Virus record (IMG/VR): IMGVR_UViG_3300031521_000103
Location: 1-48,114 of that record
Length of the DNA: 48,114 nt
Origin: a virus
Reading direction: 5' to 3' (one strand)
The notes under the pieces were generated by a model. The model was not told the origin of the DNA and did no database searches. It saw only the letters and a list, made by a program, of their open reading frames with translations. Of this stretch, positions 22,713-28,898 are shown in pieces. Every line of letters begins with the position of its first letter. Positions within the stretch are counted from its first letter, which is position 1. The position numbers and the translations under genes are program-made.

Positions 22713-22745
22713 CAGGGCGCCGCGTCACTTACACGCGGCGCCCTG
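22713..22745 (-). terminator. Hairpin terminator with a repeat element in its loop
   Basis: CAGGGCGCCGCGT (22713-22725) and its exact complement (22733-22745) form a 13-bp stem around the loop GTAAGTG (minus strand). Loop plus flanks make GTGTAAGTGACGC (22722-22734), a one-mismatch copy of the dispersed 13-base element. It lies between the genes at 22759 and 22685 and could end transcription or be bound by the factor that recognises the element. Confidence 0.65.
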
Positions 22746-22758
22746 CACTTGGGCGAGG

Positions 22759-23196
22759 TCAGGCCGCGGTGAAGTCCGGCACCTCCGCCAGGGCCTCCGC
22801 CTCGGCCGCCTCGCGGCGCTGGGCGTAGGCGACGACCTTGCCGCGGGTGTCGGCGTCGACCTGGCGCCAGACCCACGCGCCGTTCGGGAGCTGGGCCGAC
22901 GGCGGCAGCTTGACGACGGTGACCACCGTGGCCGAGCCGACGAGGTGGCGCAGCTTGTTCACGAGGTCGATCGCCTGCACCTTGACGCCCTGGTTGAACT
23001 GGCCGTTGCCCGTCTCGATGTCCGCCGTCGAGGCGAACTTCGTGATGTCGACGGTGAGGGTGTCCTTGGGCCCGAACTTGGTCGGGACCTGGGGGTCGAG
23101 GTGCCCGACCTCGATGAGCAGGGCGACCGCCGTGGCGTAGTCGTCACCCTTGAAGTAGGCGCCCCCGGCGGGGATGTCAGCGAAGTTGAGGCCCAT
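22759..23196 (-). CDS. Hypothetical protein of the replication block (145 aa)
   Basis: ATG with leader AGGAGATACACCACT. The opening GLNFADIPAGGAYFKGDDYATAVALLIEV is familiar from actinophage replication regions. The middle is beta-rich (DTLTVDITKFASTADIETGNGQFNQGVKVQ), which would suit an OB-type single-strand binding protein, but no family is certain. It is followed by a strong hairpin, so it may be made in large amounts. Confidence 0.65.
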   Translation of the reverse strand: MGLNFADIPAGGAYFKGDDYATAVALLIEVGHLDPQVPTKFGPKDTLTVDITKFASTADIETGNGQFNQGVKVQAIDLVNKLRHLVGSATVVTVVKLPPSAQLPNGAWVWRQVDADTRGKVVAYAQRREAAEAEALAEVPDFTAA

Positions 23197-23229
23197 AGTG
23201 GTGTATCTCCTGGTGGTTCGAGGGGTGGG

Positions 23230-23313
23230 TCAGAAGCGGGGGGGTCGAGCGGCGTGCAGGAGCACGAAGGCGAGTGCCGCCACGATGGCGGCGACCCACA
23301 GGGCTGCGGTCAC
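23230..23313 (-). CDS. Tiny membrane peptide (27 aa)
   Basis: The GTG at 23313 overlaps the stop of the upstream gene (GTGA). The frame TAALWVAAIVAALAFVLLHA then RPPRF is one membrane span with a basic tail. It is below usual gene size, but the coupling and hydrophobic pattern support it. Confidence 0.4.
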   Translation of the reverse strand: MTAALWVAAIVAALAFVLLHAARPPRF

Positions 23314-23588
23314 CCGAAGAACGCCCGGATGCGCGCGGCGCGCGCCGTGTTCTCGTCGGCCGACGCCTGGAGCTCGGCGGCCTCGCGCTCGGCGTAGTCC
23401 GCCGCGTCGCGCAGCCCGTCCGCGGCCTCGATGGCGAGGGCCGCGAGCTTGTCCTGCGTGCCGGCGGCGAACTCCAGGAGCTCGGCCGCCTCGTCGAACA
23501 GGGAGGTCGCGGCGGACGCGGCCTTCTCGGCGACGTCGGCCTCGCTGACCTGGCTGAACAGGGACTTGATCTTGTCGATGATGCTCAT
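23310..23588 (-). CDS. Helical coiled-coil protein (92 aa)
   Basis: ATG 23588 after GAGGAGCAACCACAGC. The N-terminal IIDKIKSLFSQV is amphipathic, and residues 20-85 are Ala/Glu-rich helix without breaks. No family. Confidence 0.6.
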   Translation of the reverse strand: MSIIDKIKSLFSQVSEADVAEKAASAATSLFDEAAELLEFAAGTQDKLAALAIEAADGLRDAADYAEREAAELQASADENTARAARIRAFFG

Positions 23589-23602
23589 GCTGTGGTTGCT
23601 CC

Positions 23603-23902
23603 TCAGTCGTTCGGGTCGGACTTGCGGTGGTTGAGCAGGGCCGTGACGAACACGGCCGCGTCCAGTGGTGCCGTGCTGTGAACCCCGTCCCAGCCGACCA
23701 TCACGGTGTTGCCGTTGAGGTCGGGGAAGGCGGTGACGAGGCAGTCGAGGTTGAAGTAGTAGCCCTCGCGGGCCACGAACAGCTCCCCGTCCTCGATCAC
23801 GAAGTCCGGCGCGCTGGCGTCGGAGGCGTCGCGCAGGTCAGCGACCAGCGCCTCGAACTCCTCGTCCATCTCCGGCATCTCCGGCCAGGCCGCCCCGCTC
23901 AC
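23603..23902 (-). CDS. Hypothetical protein (99 aa)
   Basis: GTG at 23902 overlaps the upstream stop. The N-terminus is acidic and helical. The second half has a beta-hairpin pattern (GELFVAREGYYFNLDCLVTAFPDLNGNTVMVGWDGVHS). No family. Confidence 0.6.
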   Translation of the reverse strand: MSGAAWPEMPEMDEEFEALVADLRDASDASAPDFVIEDGELFVAREGYYFNLDCLVTAFPDLNGNTVMVGWDGVHSTAPLDAAVFVTALLNHRKSDPND

Positions 23903-24087
23903 AGGCCGGCCCCGTCGAGCGTGGCGGCAGCCTCGTCGAACTCGGCCGCCTTGGCGAGCTGCTCGGCGACGCTCGCCGTCAGGACCCGGAGCTGGGAGGC
24001 CAGCGCCTCGGCCTCCGACTGCCCGCTGGCCGCGAAGCGGCGCGCGGTGGCCGCCTGGCCGCGGAGCAGGTCGGCGCTGTCGCTCAC
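23899..24087 (-). CDS. Small helical protein (62 aa)
   Basis: GTG at 24087 overlaps the upstream TGA, and the stop overlaps the next GTG. The protein is a single Ala/Glu-rich helical stretch. The longer frame upstream is a shadow. Confidence 0.5.
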   Translation of the reverse strand: MSDSADLLRGQAATARRFAASGQSEAEALASQLRVLTASVAEQLAKAAEFDEAAATLDGAGL

Positions 24088-24614
24088 TGGAGCCGACCCT
24101 GCGCCGCTGCCGCCGCCGCCTTGACCGCCGGCTCGGAGAACCGCGCCTGGTTGGCCTTCCACAGCAGAGCGAACTCCGCCTTCGTGGTGACGGCCTCGAT
24201 CTGCGCGATCAGCGGGTCGGTCGCCTCGGGGTCATCCCACGGCGGGTCCACGTCGGGCGGCGAGGCGATGGCCGGGGTGTCGACCTTGGCCGGCGTCCCC
24301 TCGATCGCGTCGTCCGCGGGCTTGGCTGCCGCGCGGCTGCGCCGCGGTGCCGGCGCCGCCTTGGCCGTCTCGACCGCCACGATCTCCCCGCCCAGCGAGA
24401 TCGACGCGGTGCGGAGCACCTGCGCCCGCCGGCTCGACTCGACGATCAGCTCCGCGAGCGAGAGGGTCGCGACACTTGCACGGTCGTACCCGAAGGCGAC
24501 GACGAGCTGCTCGCGAATCTCCTCCGGGCTGCCGTAGACGACGTACCAGGGGTCCTCGAACCCCTTGCCGAACTTGATGGTGGCGGTCGATGCCGGCACC
24601 CTCTCCGATGTCAC
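24084..24614 (-). CDS. Conserved actinophage-type hypothetical protein (176 aa)
   Basis: The start GTG 24614 follows GAAGGGAGCACAGCACA. The N-terminal 75 residues (ATIKFGKGFEDPWYVVYGSPEEIREQLVVAFGY) form a compact domain that I have seen in replication regions of many actinophages. The middle is an Ala/Pro-rich linker, and the C-terminus (about 125-176) is a helical domain. Function unknown. It is the first gene after the promoter at 24644-24671 and contains an internal copy of the 13-base element. Confidence 0.65.
   Translation of the reverse strand: MTSERVPASTATIKFGKGFEDPWYVVYGSPEEIREQLVVAFGYDRASVATLSLAELIVESSRRAQVLRTASISLGGEIVAVETAKAAPAPRRSRAAAKPADDAIEGTPAKVDTPAIASPPDVDPPWDDPEATDPLIAQIEAVTTKAEFALLWKANQARFSEPAVKAAAAAAQGRLQ
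24469..24481 (-). promoter_or_regulatory. 13-base repeat element copy inside a gene
   Basis: Minus strand GTGCAAGTGTCGC, full match to the consensus, coding for Ala-Ser-Val in the domain of the 176-residue protein and pointing with transcription. Confidence 0.45.
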
Positions 24615-24643
24615 TGTGCTGTGCTCCCTTCGTCCATGATCCC

Positions 24644-24671
24644 AGCCTAGCACGATCTGCGCCACTTGCAC
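24644..24671 (-). promoter_or_regulatory. Extended -10 promoter with 13-base repeat element
   Basis: Minus strand: GTGCAAGTGGCGC (24671-24659), 9 bases, then TG-C-TAGGCT (hexamer 24649-24644). It sits in the only gap (60 bases) within this gene run and resembles the promoters at 5358 and 10189. It would drive the genes from 24614 leftward. Confidence 0.6.
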
Positions 24672-24674
24672 AAC

Positions 24675-25559
24675 TCAGGCCGCGACTGCTCCCGCTGCGG
24701 CCTCACGAGCCTCCACGTCGGCCGCCTGGGGCCGGGTGAGGACATCTTCGATGGGGATGGTGACGCCCTTCCTGCCGCCCATCGCGCGGCAGAACTCATG
24801 CACCGAACAGCCCCGGCACATGCTGGACGGGCTCGGCAGGAACACGCCGGCCTCGATGCCACGCCAGGCCATCTCGAACTGGTGGTCGACGAACTCCTCG
24901 CTGTACTGCGTGAGGTCCGTCAGCGGCGTGACGATGTCGCCCGTCTTGCCCAGCCAGAACGTGCCCACGTCCGCGTCGATGCCCCACAGCTTGCGCAGGG
25001 CCACGGCGTAGGTCCCGAGCTGGAGCCGGGTCGACGGGAGGTTGCCCGTCTTGAGGTCGACGATGAGCACGCGCCCGTCCGGCAGGATGAACACGCGGTC
25101 GATGAACCCGAGCTGGTCGCGGCCGGCGAACTGCGCGGGCACGCGGACCTCGATCGCGGGGGCGCCGTCCGGCATCGTGGGAATCTCCCACTTGGTCAGC
25201 GCCCGCCAGTCGATGTACGCCTGGACCATCTCGGGGCCTCGGATGAGCCACCAGTCGCGGTCCTTCTTGTTCGGCCCACCCTCGATCCCGTGGTTCTTGA
25301 GCACCTTGCCCGACGCCTTGATCTCCTGCCCTCGGCCCTTGGCCTCCGCCTCGTTGGCCGCGAGCGTCAGCTCGAAGTCCGGCAGCGGCTTGCCCAGGTC
25401 GAACGCCTCGGTGATCGTGTGAACCGCGGAGCCGGCGATGGTGGCCCACCACGTCGACGAGGTGACGTGGTGCAGGCGCTCCAGGCGCCAGCGCTCACCG
25501 CACTCCGCGTAGGAGGACAGCGAGCTGTAGGAGAGCCGGCTCGGCAGCTTCACGCTCAC
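24675..25559 (-). CDS. Cas4/RecB-family exonuclease (294 aa)
   Basis: The N-terminus LSYSSLSSYAECGERWRLERL is typical of RecB/Cas4-type nucleases and supplies the first Cys of an iron-sulphur cluster. Nuclease motifs follow: His in AVHTITEAF, GFIDRVFILPDGRVLIVDLKTG (Asp and the DxK core) and QLGTYAVALRK. The C-terminal CRGCSVHEFC completes the four-Cys Fe-S site. Phage members degrade DNA ends to create single strands for recombination. The GTG start overlaps the stop of the previous gene. Confidence 0.85.
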   Translation of the reverse strand: MSVKLPSRLSYSSLSSYAECGERWRLERLHHVTSSTWWATIAGSAVHTITEAFDLGKPLPDFELTLAANEAEAKGRGQEIKASGKVLKNHGIEGGPNKKDRDWWLIRGPEMVQAYIDWRALTKWEIPTMPDGAPAIEVRVPAQFAGRDQLGFIDRVFILPDGRVLIVDLKTGNLPSTRLQLGTYAVALRKLWGIDADVGTFWLGKTGDIVTPLTDLTQYSEEFVDHQFEMAWRGIEAGVFLPSPSSMCRGCSVHEFCRAMGGRKGVTIPIEDVLTRPQAADVEAREAAAGAVAA

Positions 25560-25858
25560 GCGGCCTCCACCGTGCCGCCGTCGAGGGCGCCCAGGTACCA
25601 GCGGACGCCGTCCTCGCCGAAGAAGTCGGGCCCGTCGCCGCTCTCGTCCTCGCAGATGATCTCGTAACCCAGCTCGCGAGCGAGGGCGATCATGGCGTTG
25701 ATCTCGCGCAGGGACGTGGTCCGGCCGGTGTCGAGGTGGTAGTCCTCGGAGCGATGGTCGATGACCAGCTCGGTCTGCCCCGTGGTCGAGGTGTAGACCT
25801 CGCGGGACAGTAGTGCCCGCCGCCTGGCCGGCGGCGCGTTCGTGGACTCGTGGCTCAC
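25556..25858 (-). CDS. Hypothetical protein, first gene of the leftward block (100 aa)
   Basis: GTG 25858 with GGGAGG 11 bases upstream. The middle TELVIDHRSEDYHLDTGRTTSLREINAMIALARELGYEIICEDESGDG suggests a small alpha/beta fold. It is the first gene after the operator pair at 25884-25939. No family. Confidence 0.6.
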   Translation of the reverse strand: MSHESTNAPPARRRALLSREVYTSTTGQTELVIDHRSEDYHLDTGRTTSLREINAMIALARELGYEIICEDESGDGPDFFGEDGVRWYLGALDGGTVEAA

Positions 25859-25883
25859 TAGGTGATGACCTCCCGCTGTCTCT

Positions 25884-25939
25884 GCGTCACTTGCAACACC
25901 CATTTGTACCACAGGTCGAGGGTGGGGTGCAAGTGACGC
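25884..25939. promoter_or_regulatory. Paired 13-base elements over a leftward promoter
   Basis: Two copies face away from each other: minus strand TTGCAAGTGACGC at 25896-25884 and plus strand GTGCAAGTGACGC at 25927-25939. On the minus strand TTGCAC (25932-25927), 18 bases, then TACAAA (25908-25903) form a good sigma-70-like promoter. Its -35 is made by one copy, and the other copy lies just after the expected start site, so a bound repressor would block the whole leftward early block. Positions 25940-26101 hold nothing else I can name; a lone TTGACA at 25972-25977 has no -10. Confidence 0.6.
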
Positions 25940-26101
25940 GGGCCTACCGCGGGTGGTCTGGCGTGTCGTCATTGACATGTCCGGCTCCGGTGACTCCCAC
26001 GCGACCCGGCCGCCCGTCGAGCACGCAGGGATCGAGGGTTTGTGAGGACGGCGAACGAATCATAGGACCACATGCGCTGGTGTCACAAGCCGCACGACAA
26101 A

Positions 26102-26149
26102 GCCCCCAAACCCACCGTGACAGCACTAGGTCAGGTGATGTTTGGGGGC
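26102..26149 (-). terminator. Terminator after the helix-turn-helix gene
   Basis: GCCCCCAAAC at 26102-26111 and GTTTGGGGGC at 26140-26149 form a 10-bp stem extended inside by CACC/GGTG. On the minus strand it is followed by CTTTGTCGT. It begins 8 bases after the stop at 26158. Confidence 0.7.
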
Positions 26150-26157
26150 CCTTGGTC

Positions 26158-26607
26158 CTACTCGGCGAGCCGGCGCTGCGTGGTCTTGTGCTCCGGCTCG
26201 CGGATCAGGTCGAGGTCCACGCCGGGTCGGCGCGGGACGTACCAGAACCCCTCCTCGGTGTCGGGGTCGTAGTGGAGCACGAGGTTGCCGGCGTCGAGGC
26301 GGTCGCGCCAGCTCGCCAGCCGGCCCGCGTCCTCCGGGTTCAGCTCGGCGCCGTTGCGGCGGCGCGCCTCCATGCGCAGCATCGCCAGGTCGTAGGCCCA
26401 GCGGTGCTCCACGTTGACGGCCCACGGGATCAGGTCGTCGTTGCGCGTGATGCGCCGGCCGAGGCCGCGACGGTGGCGGAAGTTGGAGAACGCGCTCTGC
26501 GTCATGGTGATGTTGTACTTGCGCTCGTACTCCTCCACCATCCAGCGGTACGTGCGGCCCTCGTTGAACCAGCGAGTGATCTCGCCCTCGTCCTGAATCT
26601 TGCTCAT
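26158..26607 (-). CDS. Helix-turn-helix DNA-binding protein, candidate repressor (149 aa)
   Basis: Residues 8-50 read EITRWFNEGRTYRWMVEEYERKYNITMTQSAFSNFRHRRGL, a homeodomain-like helix-turn-helix with a basic recognition helix, followed by RRITRNDDLIPWAVNVEHRWAYDLAMLRMEARRR and a C-terminal domain ending near FWYVPRRPG. Proteins of this plan are frequent in actinophages and are annotated as DNA-binding proteins, sometimes as immunity repressors. Here it has its own consensus promoter, its own terminator and a divergent partner gene, the layout of a lysogeny switch. It is a main candidate to bind the 13-base elements, but that is inference. ATG follows GGAGGACATC. Confidence 0.75.
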   Translation of the reverse strand: MSKIQDEGEITRWFNEGRTYRWMVEEYERKYNITMTQSAFSNFRHRRGLGRRITRNDDLIPWAVNVEHRWAYDLAMLRMEARRRNGAELNPEDAGRLASWRDRLDAGNLVLHYDPDTEEGFWYVPRRPGVDLDLIREPEHKTTQRRLAE

Positions 26608-26663
26608 GATGTCCTCCGGTCTCCCCTATGCGGCGCCCCCCGCGGGCCTCACTTGATGGGTCA

Positions 26664-26693
26664 ATCATGCTCGCGTCGGTGGCGGTGTGTCAA
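26664..26693 (-). promoter_or_regulatory. Consensus promoter of the helix-turn-helix gene
   Basis: Minus strand TTGACA (26693-26688), 18 bases, CATGAT (26669-26664). This is the best -35 box in the window. The start site would give a leader of about 50 bases. Confidence 0.6.
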
Positions 26694-26731
26694 TGGCGCA
26701 GACCGTGAGTCACCCGCCCGGCGGATGTGCA

Positions 26732-26760
26732 TTGACCGCGCGTCACGCTACAGTAGGCGA
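26732..26760 (+). promoter_or_regulatory. Divergent promoter of the small Cys-rich gene
   Basis: Plus strand TTGACC (26732-26737), 17 bases, TAGGCG (26755-26760); TACAGT at 26749-26754 is an alternative -10. The two divergent -35 boxes are 38 bases apart, so a factor bound between them could control both. Confidence 0.45.
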
Positions 26761-26795
26761 GCGGGGGTGTCGGGGCAACAGGAAGGGGAGCGGCG

Positions 26796-27032
26796 ATGGC
26801 AAGGTTGCAGGTCACGGTGTGTGACGAGTGCGGGGTGCTGGGCAAGCCCACGACTCGCTACCAGATCGCGAGCGGGACGCGGAAGGCCGTGATGGACCTG
26901 TGCGCAGATGACGCACGGGACCTGGAGAAGGTGCTCACGAAGCACGGGGCGAAGGCCGCCAAGCGGGAGCCATTCTCGGCGCGCGTCACGACGCCCGAGG
27001 CGCTAGAGGAGCGCAAGAAGGCCAAGCCGTAG
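26796..27032 (+). CDS. Small zinc-binding protein, divergent to the HTH gene (78 aa)
   Basis: ATG after GGAAGGGGAGCGGCG. The residues VTVCDECGVLGKPTTRYQIASGTRKAVMDLCADDARDLEKVLTKHG form a one-zinc domain of the kind found at the N-terminus of some actinobacterial Lsr2-like and phage DNA-binding proteins. The C-terminus is basic (EERKKAKP). It is the only rightward gene in the right half, lies between the repressor candidate and the lysis genes, and ends at a strong terminator. A regulatory role is likely but unproven. Confidence 0.65.
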   Translation: MARLQVTVCDECGVLGKPTTRYQIASGTRKAVMDLCADDARDLEKVLTKHGAKAAKREPFSARVTTPEALEERKKAKP

Positions 27033-27041
27033 CCACAACGA

Positions 27042-27087
27042 AAGAAGGGCCCCATCCCGGAAGTCATCCCAGGATGGGGCCCTTCTT
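27042..27087. terminator. Bidirectional terminator between convergent genes
   Basis: AAGAAGGGCCCCATCC and its exact complement give a 16-bp stem with a 14-base loop. T-rich ends on both strands suit the rightward gene at 26796 and the leftward holin. Confidence 0.85.
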
Positions 27088-27096
27088 GCATTCCGG

Positions 27097-27354
27097 CTAG
27101 GCCGGCGCCTCCTCGCCACCCGCCTCGGCGGGGGACACCTTGAGCCGCACGAGGTAGCTCGCGACGGCCTGGAGGGCGCTCCGGGCCACGAGGATGCCCA
27201 GGGCACCCCACGCAGCCGCGGAGCCGATGTCGGCGTTGCCGACCCACAGCGCCAGGGCCGTGCCGGTGCCGACGGCGACGTCGGTACCCAGCCCCGTCCA
27301 GAGGGTGCGGAGCGCGCGGTCTCGCGCGTCCGCCTTCACAGCGTGGTCCGCCAT
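27097..27354 (-). CDS. Holin-like membrane protein (85 aa)
   Basis: Directly downstream of the endolysin gene. The N-terminus is charged, followed by hydrophobic segments at about 20-40 (LGTDVAVGTGTALALWVG) and 44-65 (SAAAWGALGILVARSALQAV) and an acidic tail. The size, two spans and position fit a phage holin that releases the lysin through the membrane. Confidence 0.75.
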   Translation of the reverse strand: MADHAVKADARDRALRTLWTGLGTDVAVGTGTALALWVGNADIGSAAAWGALGILVARSALQAVASYLVRLKVSPAEAGGEEAPA

Positions 27355-27370
27355 CGCGGACCTCCCTTCG

Positions 27371-28405
27371 TCAGATGCCGAGTGCGGCCCGCGTCTTGGG
27401 GCCGCAGATGCCGTCGACCGCGAGGCCGGAGCGGCGCTGGAACTCGCGCACGACCGCCTCGGTGGCCGGGCCGTAGGACCCGTCCGCCACGAGCTTCTTG
27501 GCGTAGGCCGGGTAGCCCGTGCGCAGTCGCTCCTGGAGCCGCTTGACGTCCGCGCCGGACGAGCCCCGGCGCAGCACGCCGGGAGCTGCGGCGGCGTGCG
27601 CAGCGGGCCGGCCGGAGCGCAGCGCGCTCATGGTCGCCTCGCCGGCCAGGCCGTCGATGACCAGGCCGCGCGAGCCCTGGTAGGCCCGCACCTGCGCCTC
27701 GGTGTCCGGGCCGAACGAGTTGTCCCGCGCGCAGGGGAAGCCGGCCGCGGTGAGGAGGCCCTGGAGCTCGCCGACCGCGGCGCCCACGTTGCCTCGCTGG
27801 AGCCACCGCTCCGACGTCACGGCCGGGATCGGGGCGGGCGTGGAGGCGGGGATCGCGACGGGCGCGGTGCCGTCCTGTGACGCGGCGAAGATCGCCGGCA
27901 CCTGCGCGATCCGGGCGTCGCCGGGACAGCGCTTGCCGCGCGAGCTGGAGTAGCGCATCCCGCCCGAGACGCGCCACGGGTCGATGCCGAGGCGGTGCCA
28001 GCTCAGGCCCTTGGACTCGTCGCCGATGCGCGAGGTGGTCGCGAGCTTGTTGGCGACGCCGTGCTGGGCGCGAACCCAGGCGTAGATGCGCGCCAGGGCG
28101 GCCACCTGCTCCGGGGTCCAGGGCTCGCCGTCGGCGTTGGTCACGCCACCTTGGGTCTCGACCGAGACGCTCCCGTCGTTGCCCTCCAGGTCGGCGGCAC
28201 TACAGAAGTCGGTGTCGATGTACTGCTCGATCACGCCGCTGCGGCGCACGTAGAGGTTGGCGCAGACGTCCGCGCCCGAGAAGAAGCCGTAGAGGCTGTC
28301 GGCCTCCGAGACGGCGATGTGCAGGTTGAGGCGGTTGAACGCTGCGCGCCTGCGGGTGTTGTGCTTGGGGATGAGCTTGACGATGGCGCCGGGCATGAGA
28401 GCCAC
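27371..28405 (-). CDS. Endolysin: N-acetylmuramoyl-L-alanine amidase with two PG-binding repeats
   Basis: This 344-residue lysin cleaves the amide bond between muramic acid and the stem peptide. The amidase domain (about 1-165) has zinc-ligand candidates in NLHIAVSEAD (His), LSWHRLGIDP (His) and GKRCPGD (Cys). A Pro/Ala linker (175-195) follows. Two peptidoglycan-binding type 1 repeats come next, LQRGNVGAAVGELQGLLTAAGF ... SFGPDTEAQVRAYQ and LRRGSSGADVKRLQERL ... SYGPATEAVVREFQRRSGL. The GTG start has AGGAGG 6 bases upstream. No signal peptide is seen, consistent with holin-dependent release. Confidence 0.92.
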   Translation of the reverse strand: MALMPGAIVKLIPKHNTRRRAAFNRLNLHIAVSEADSLYGFFSGADVCANLYVRRSGVIEQYIDTDFCSAADLEGNDGSVSVETQGGVTNADGEPWTPEQVAALARIYAWVRAQHGVANKLATTSRIGDESKGLSWHRLGIDPWRVSGGMRYSSSRGKRCPGDARIAQVPAIFAASQDGTAPVAIPASTPAPIPAVTSERWLQRGNVGAAVGELQGLLTAAGFPCARDNSFGPDTEAQVRAYQGSRGLVIDGLAGEATMSALRSGRPAAHAAAAPGVLRRGSSGADVKRLQERLRTGYPAYAKKLVADGSYGPATEAVVREFQRRSGLAVDGICGPKTRAALGI

Positions 28406-28443
28406 GGGCGACCTCCTATCTGCCCGCGTGCGGGCATGGCGAA

Positions 28444-28474
28444 AGGGGCCCCCGGCGCTGTGCCAAGGGCCCCT
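28444..28474 (-). terminator. Hairpin between tail genes and lysin gene
   Basis: AGGGGCCC/GGGCCCCT stem of 8 bp with a 15-base loop, followed on the minus strand by TTTC. It may separate tail and lysis transcription. Confidence 0.6.
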
Positions 28475-28490
28475 CTCGGTGGTACTGCGG

Positions 28491-28898
28491 TCAGGTGTGG
28501 TACAGCCCCACTTGGCGCCCCAGCTCGCCGAGCTCGGAGGCGACGGTCTCGACCCGCTGCCCGAGGAGGATGCGCTCCTGGCGCTCCATGCGACTGTCGT
28601 CGCGGATGGACCCCAGGGAGGTGCCGTGGGAGCGGAGGAGCTCCTCGTGGCGACTCTGCGTGTCGGCGATGCGCTCGACCGTCCCGGCCACGCGCTCGAC
28701 GGCGCCGGCCATCTTGTCGAAGTCCTCGCGCAGGTTCGTCTTGTGGTCGTTCTGCACCTGATACTTCGTCTGCCGTACGTCCTCGTGCAGGGCCTTCGTG
28801 TCGCGCCGTAGGCGCTCCAGGAGCAGGCCGAACAGCCCGAACACCCCGGTGATGATCGCCACCTGCACGGACGGGTGGAGGCTGTTCCAGAGCGTCAC
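28491..28898 (-). CDS. DUF2746-type membrane protein (135 aa)
   Basis: The GTG at 28898 overlaps the stop of the tail protein gene. Residues 10-28 (QVAIITGVFGLFGLLLERL) form one membrane span. The rest is a long coiled coil (KALHEDVRQTKYQVQNDHKTNLREDFDKM ... RVETVASELGELGRQV). This matches the DUF2746 type found beside actinophage lysis genes, where it may modulate holin action or virion contacts. Confidence 0.7.
   Translation of the reverse strand: MTLWNSLHPSVQVAIITGVFGLFGLLLERLRRDTKALHEDVRQTKYQVQNDHKTNLREDFDKMAGAVERVAGTVERIADTQSRHEELLRSHGTSLGSIRDDSRMERQERILLGQRVETVASELGELGRQVGLYHT

Noticed and set aside
25972-26000. TTGACA at 25972-25977 as a rightward promoter
   Set aside because: No -10 box at 16-18 bases, and no rightward gene follows before the terminator.
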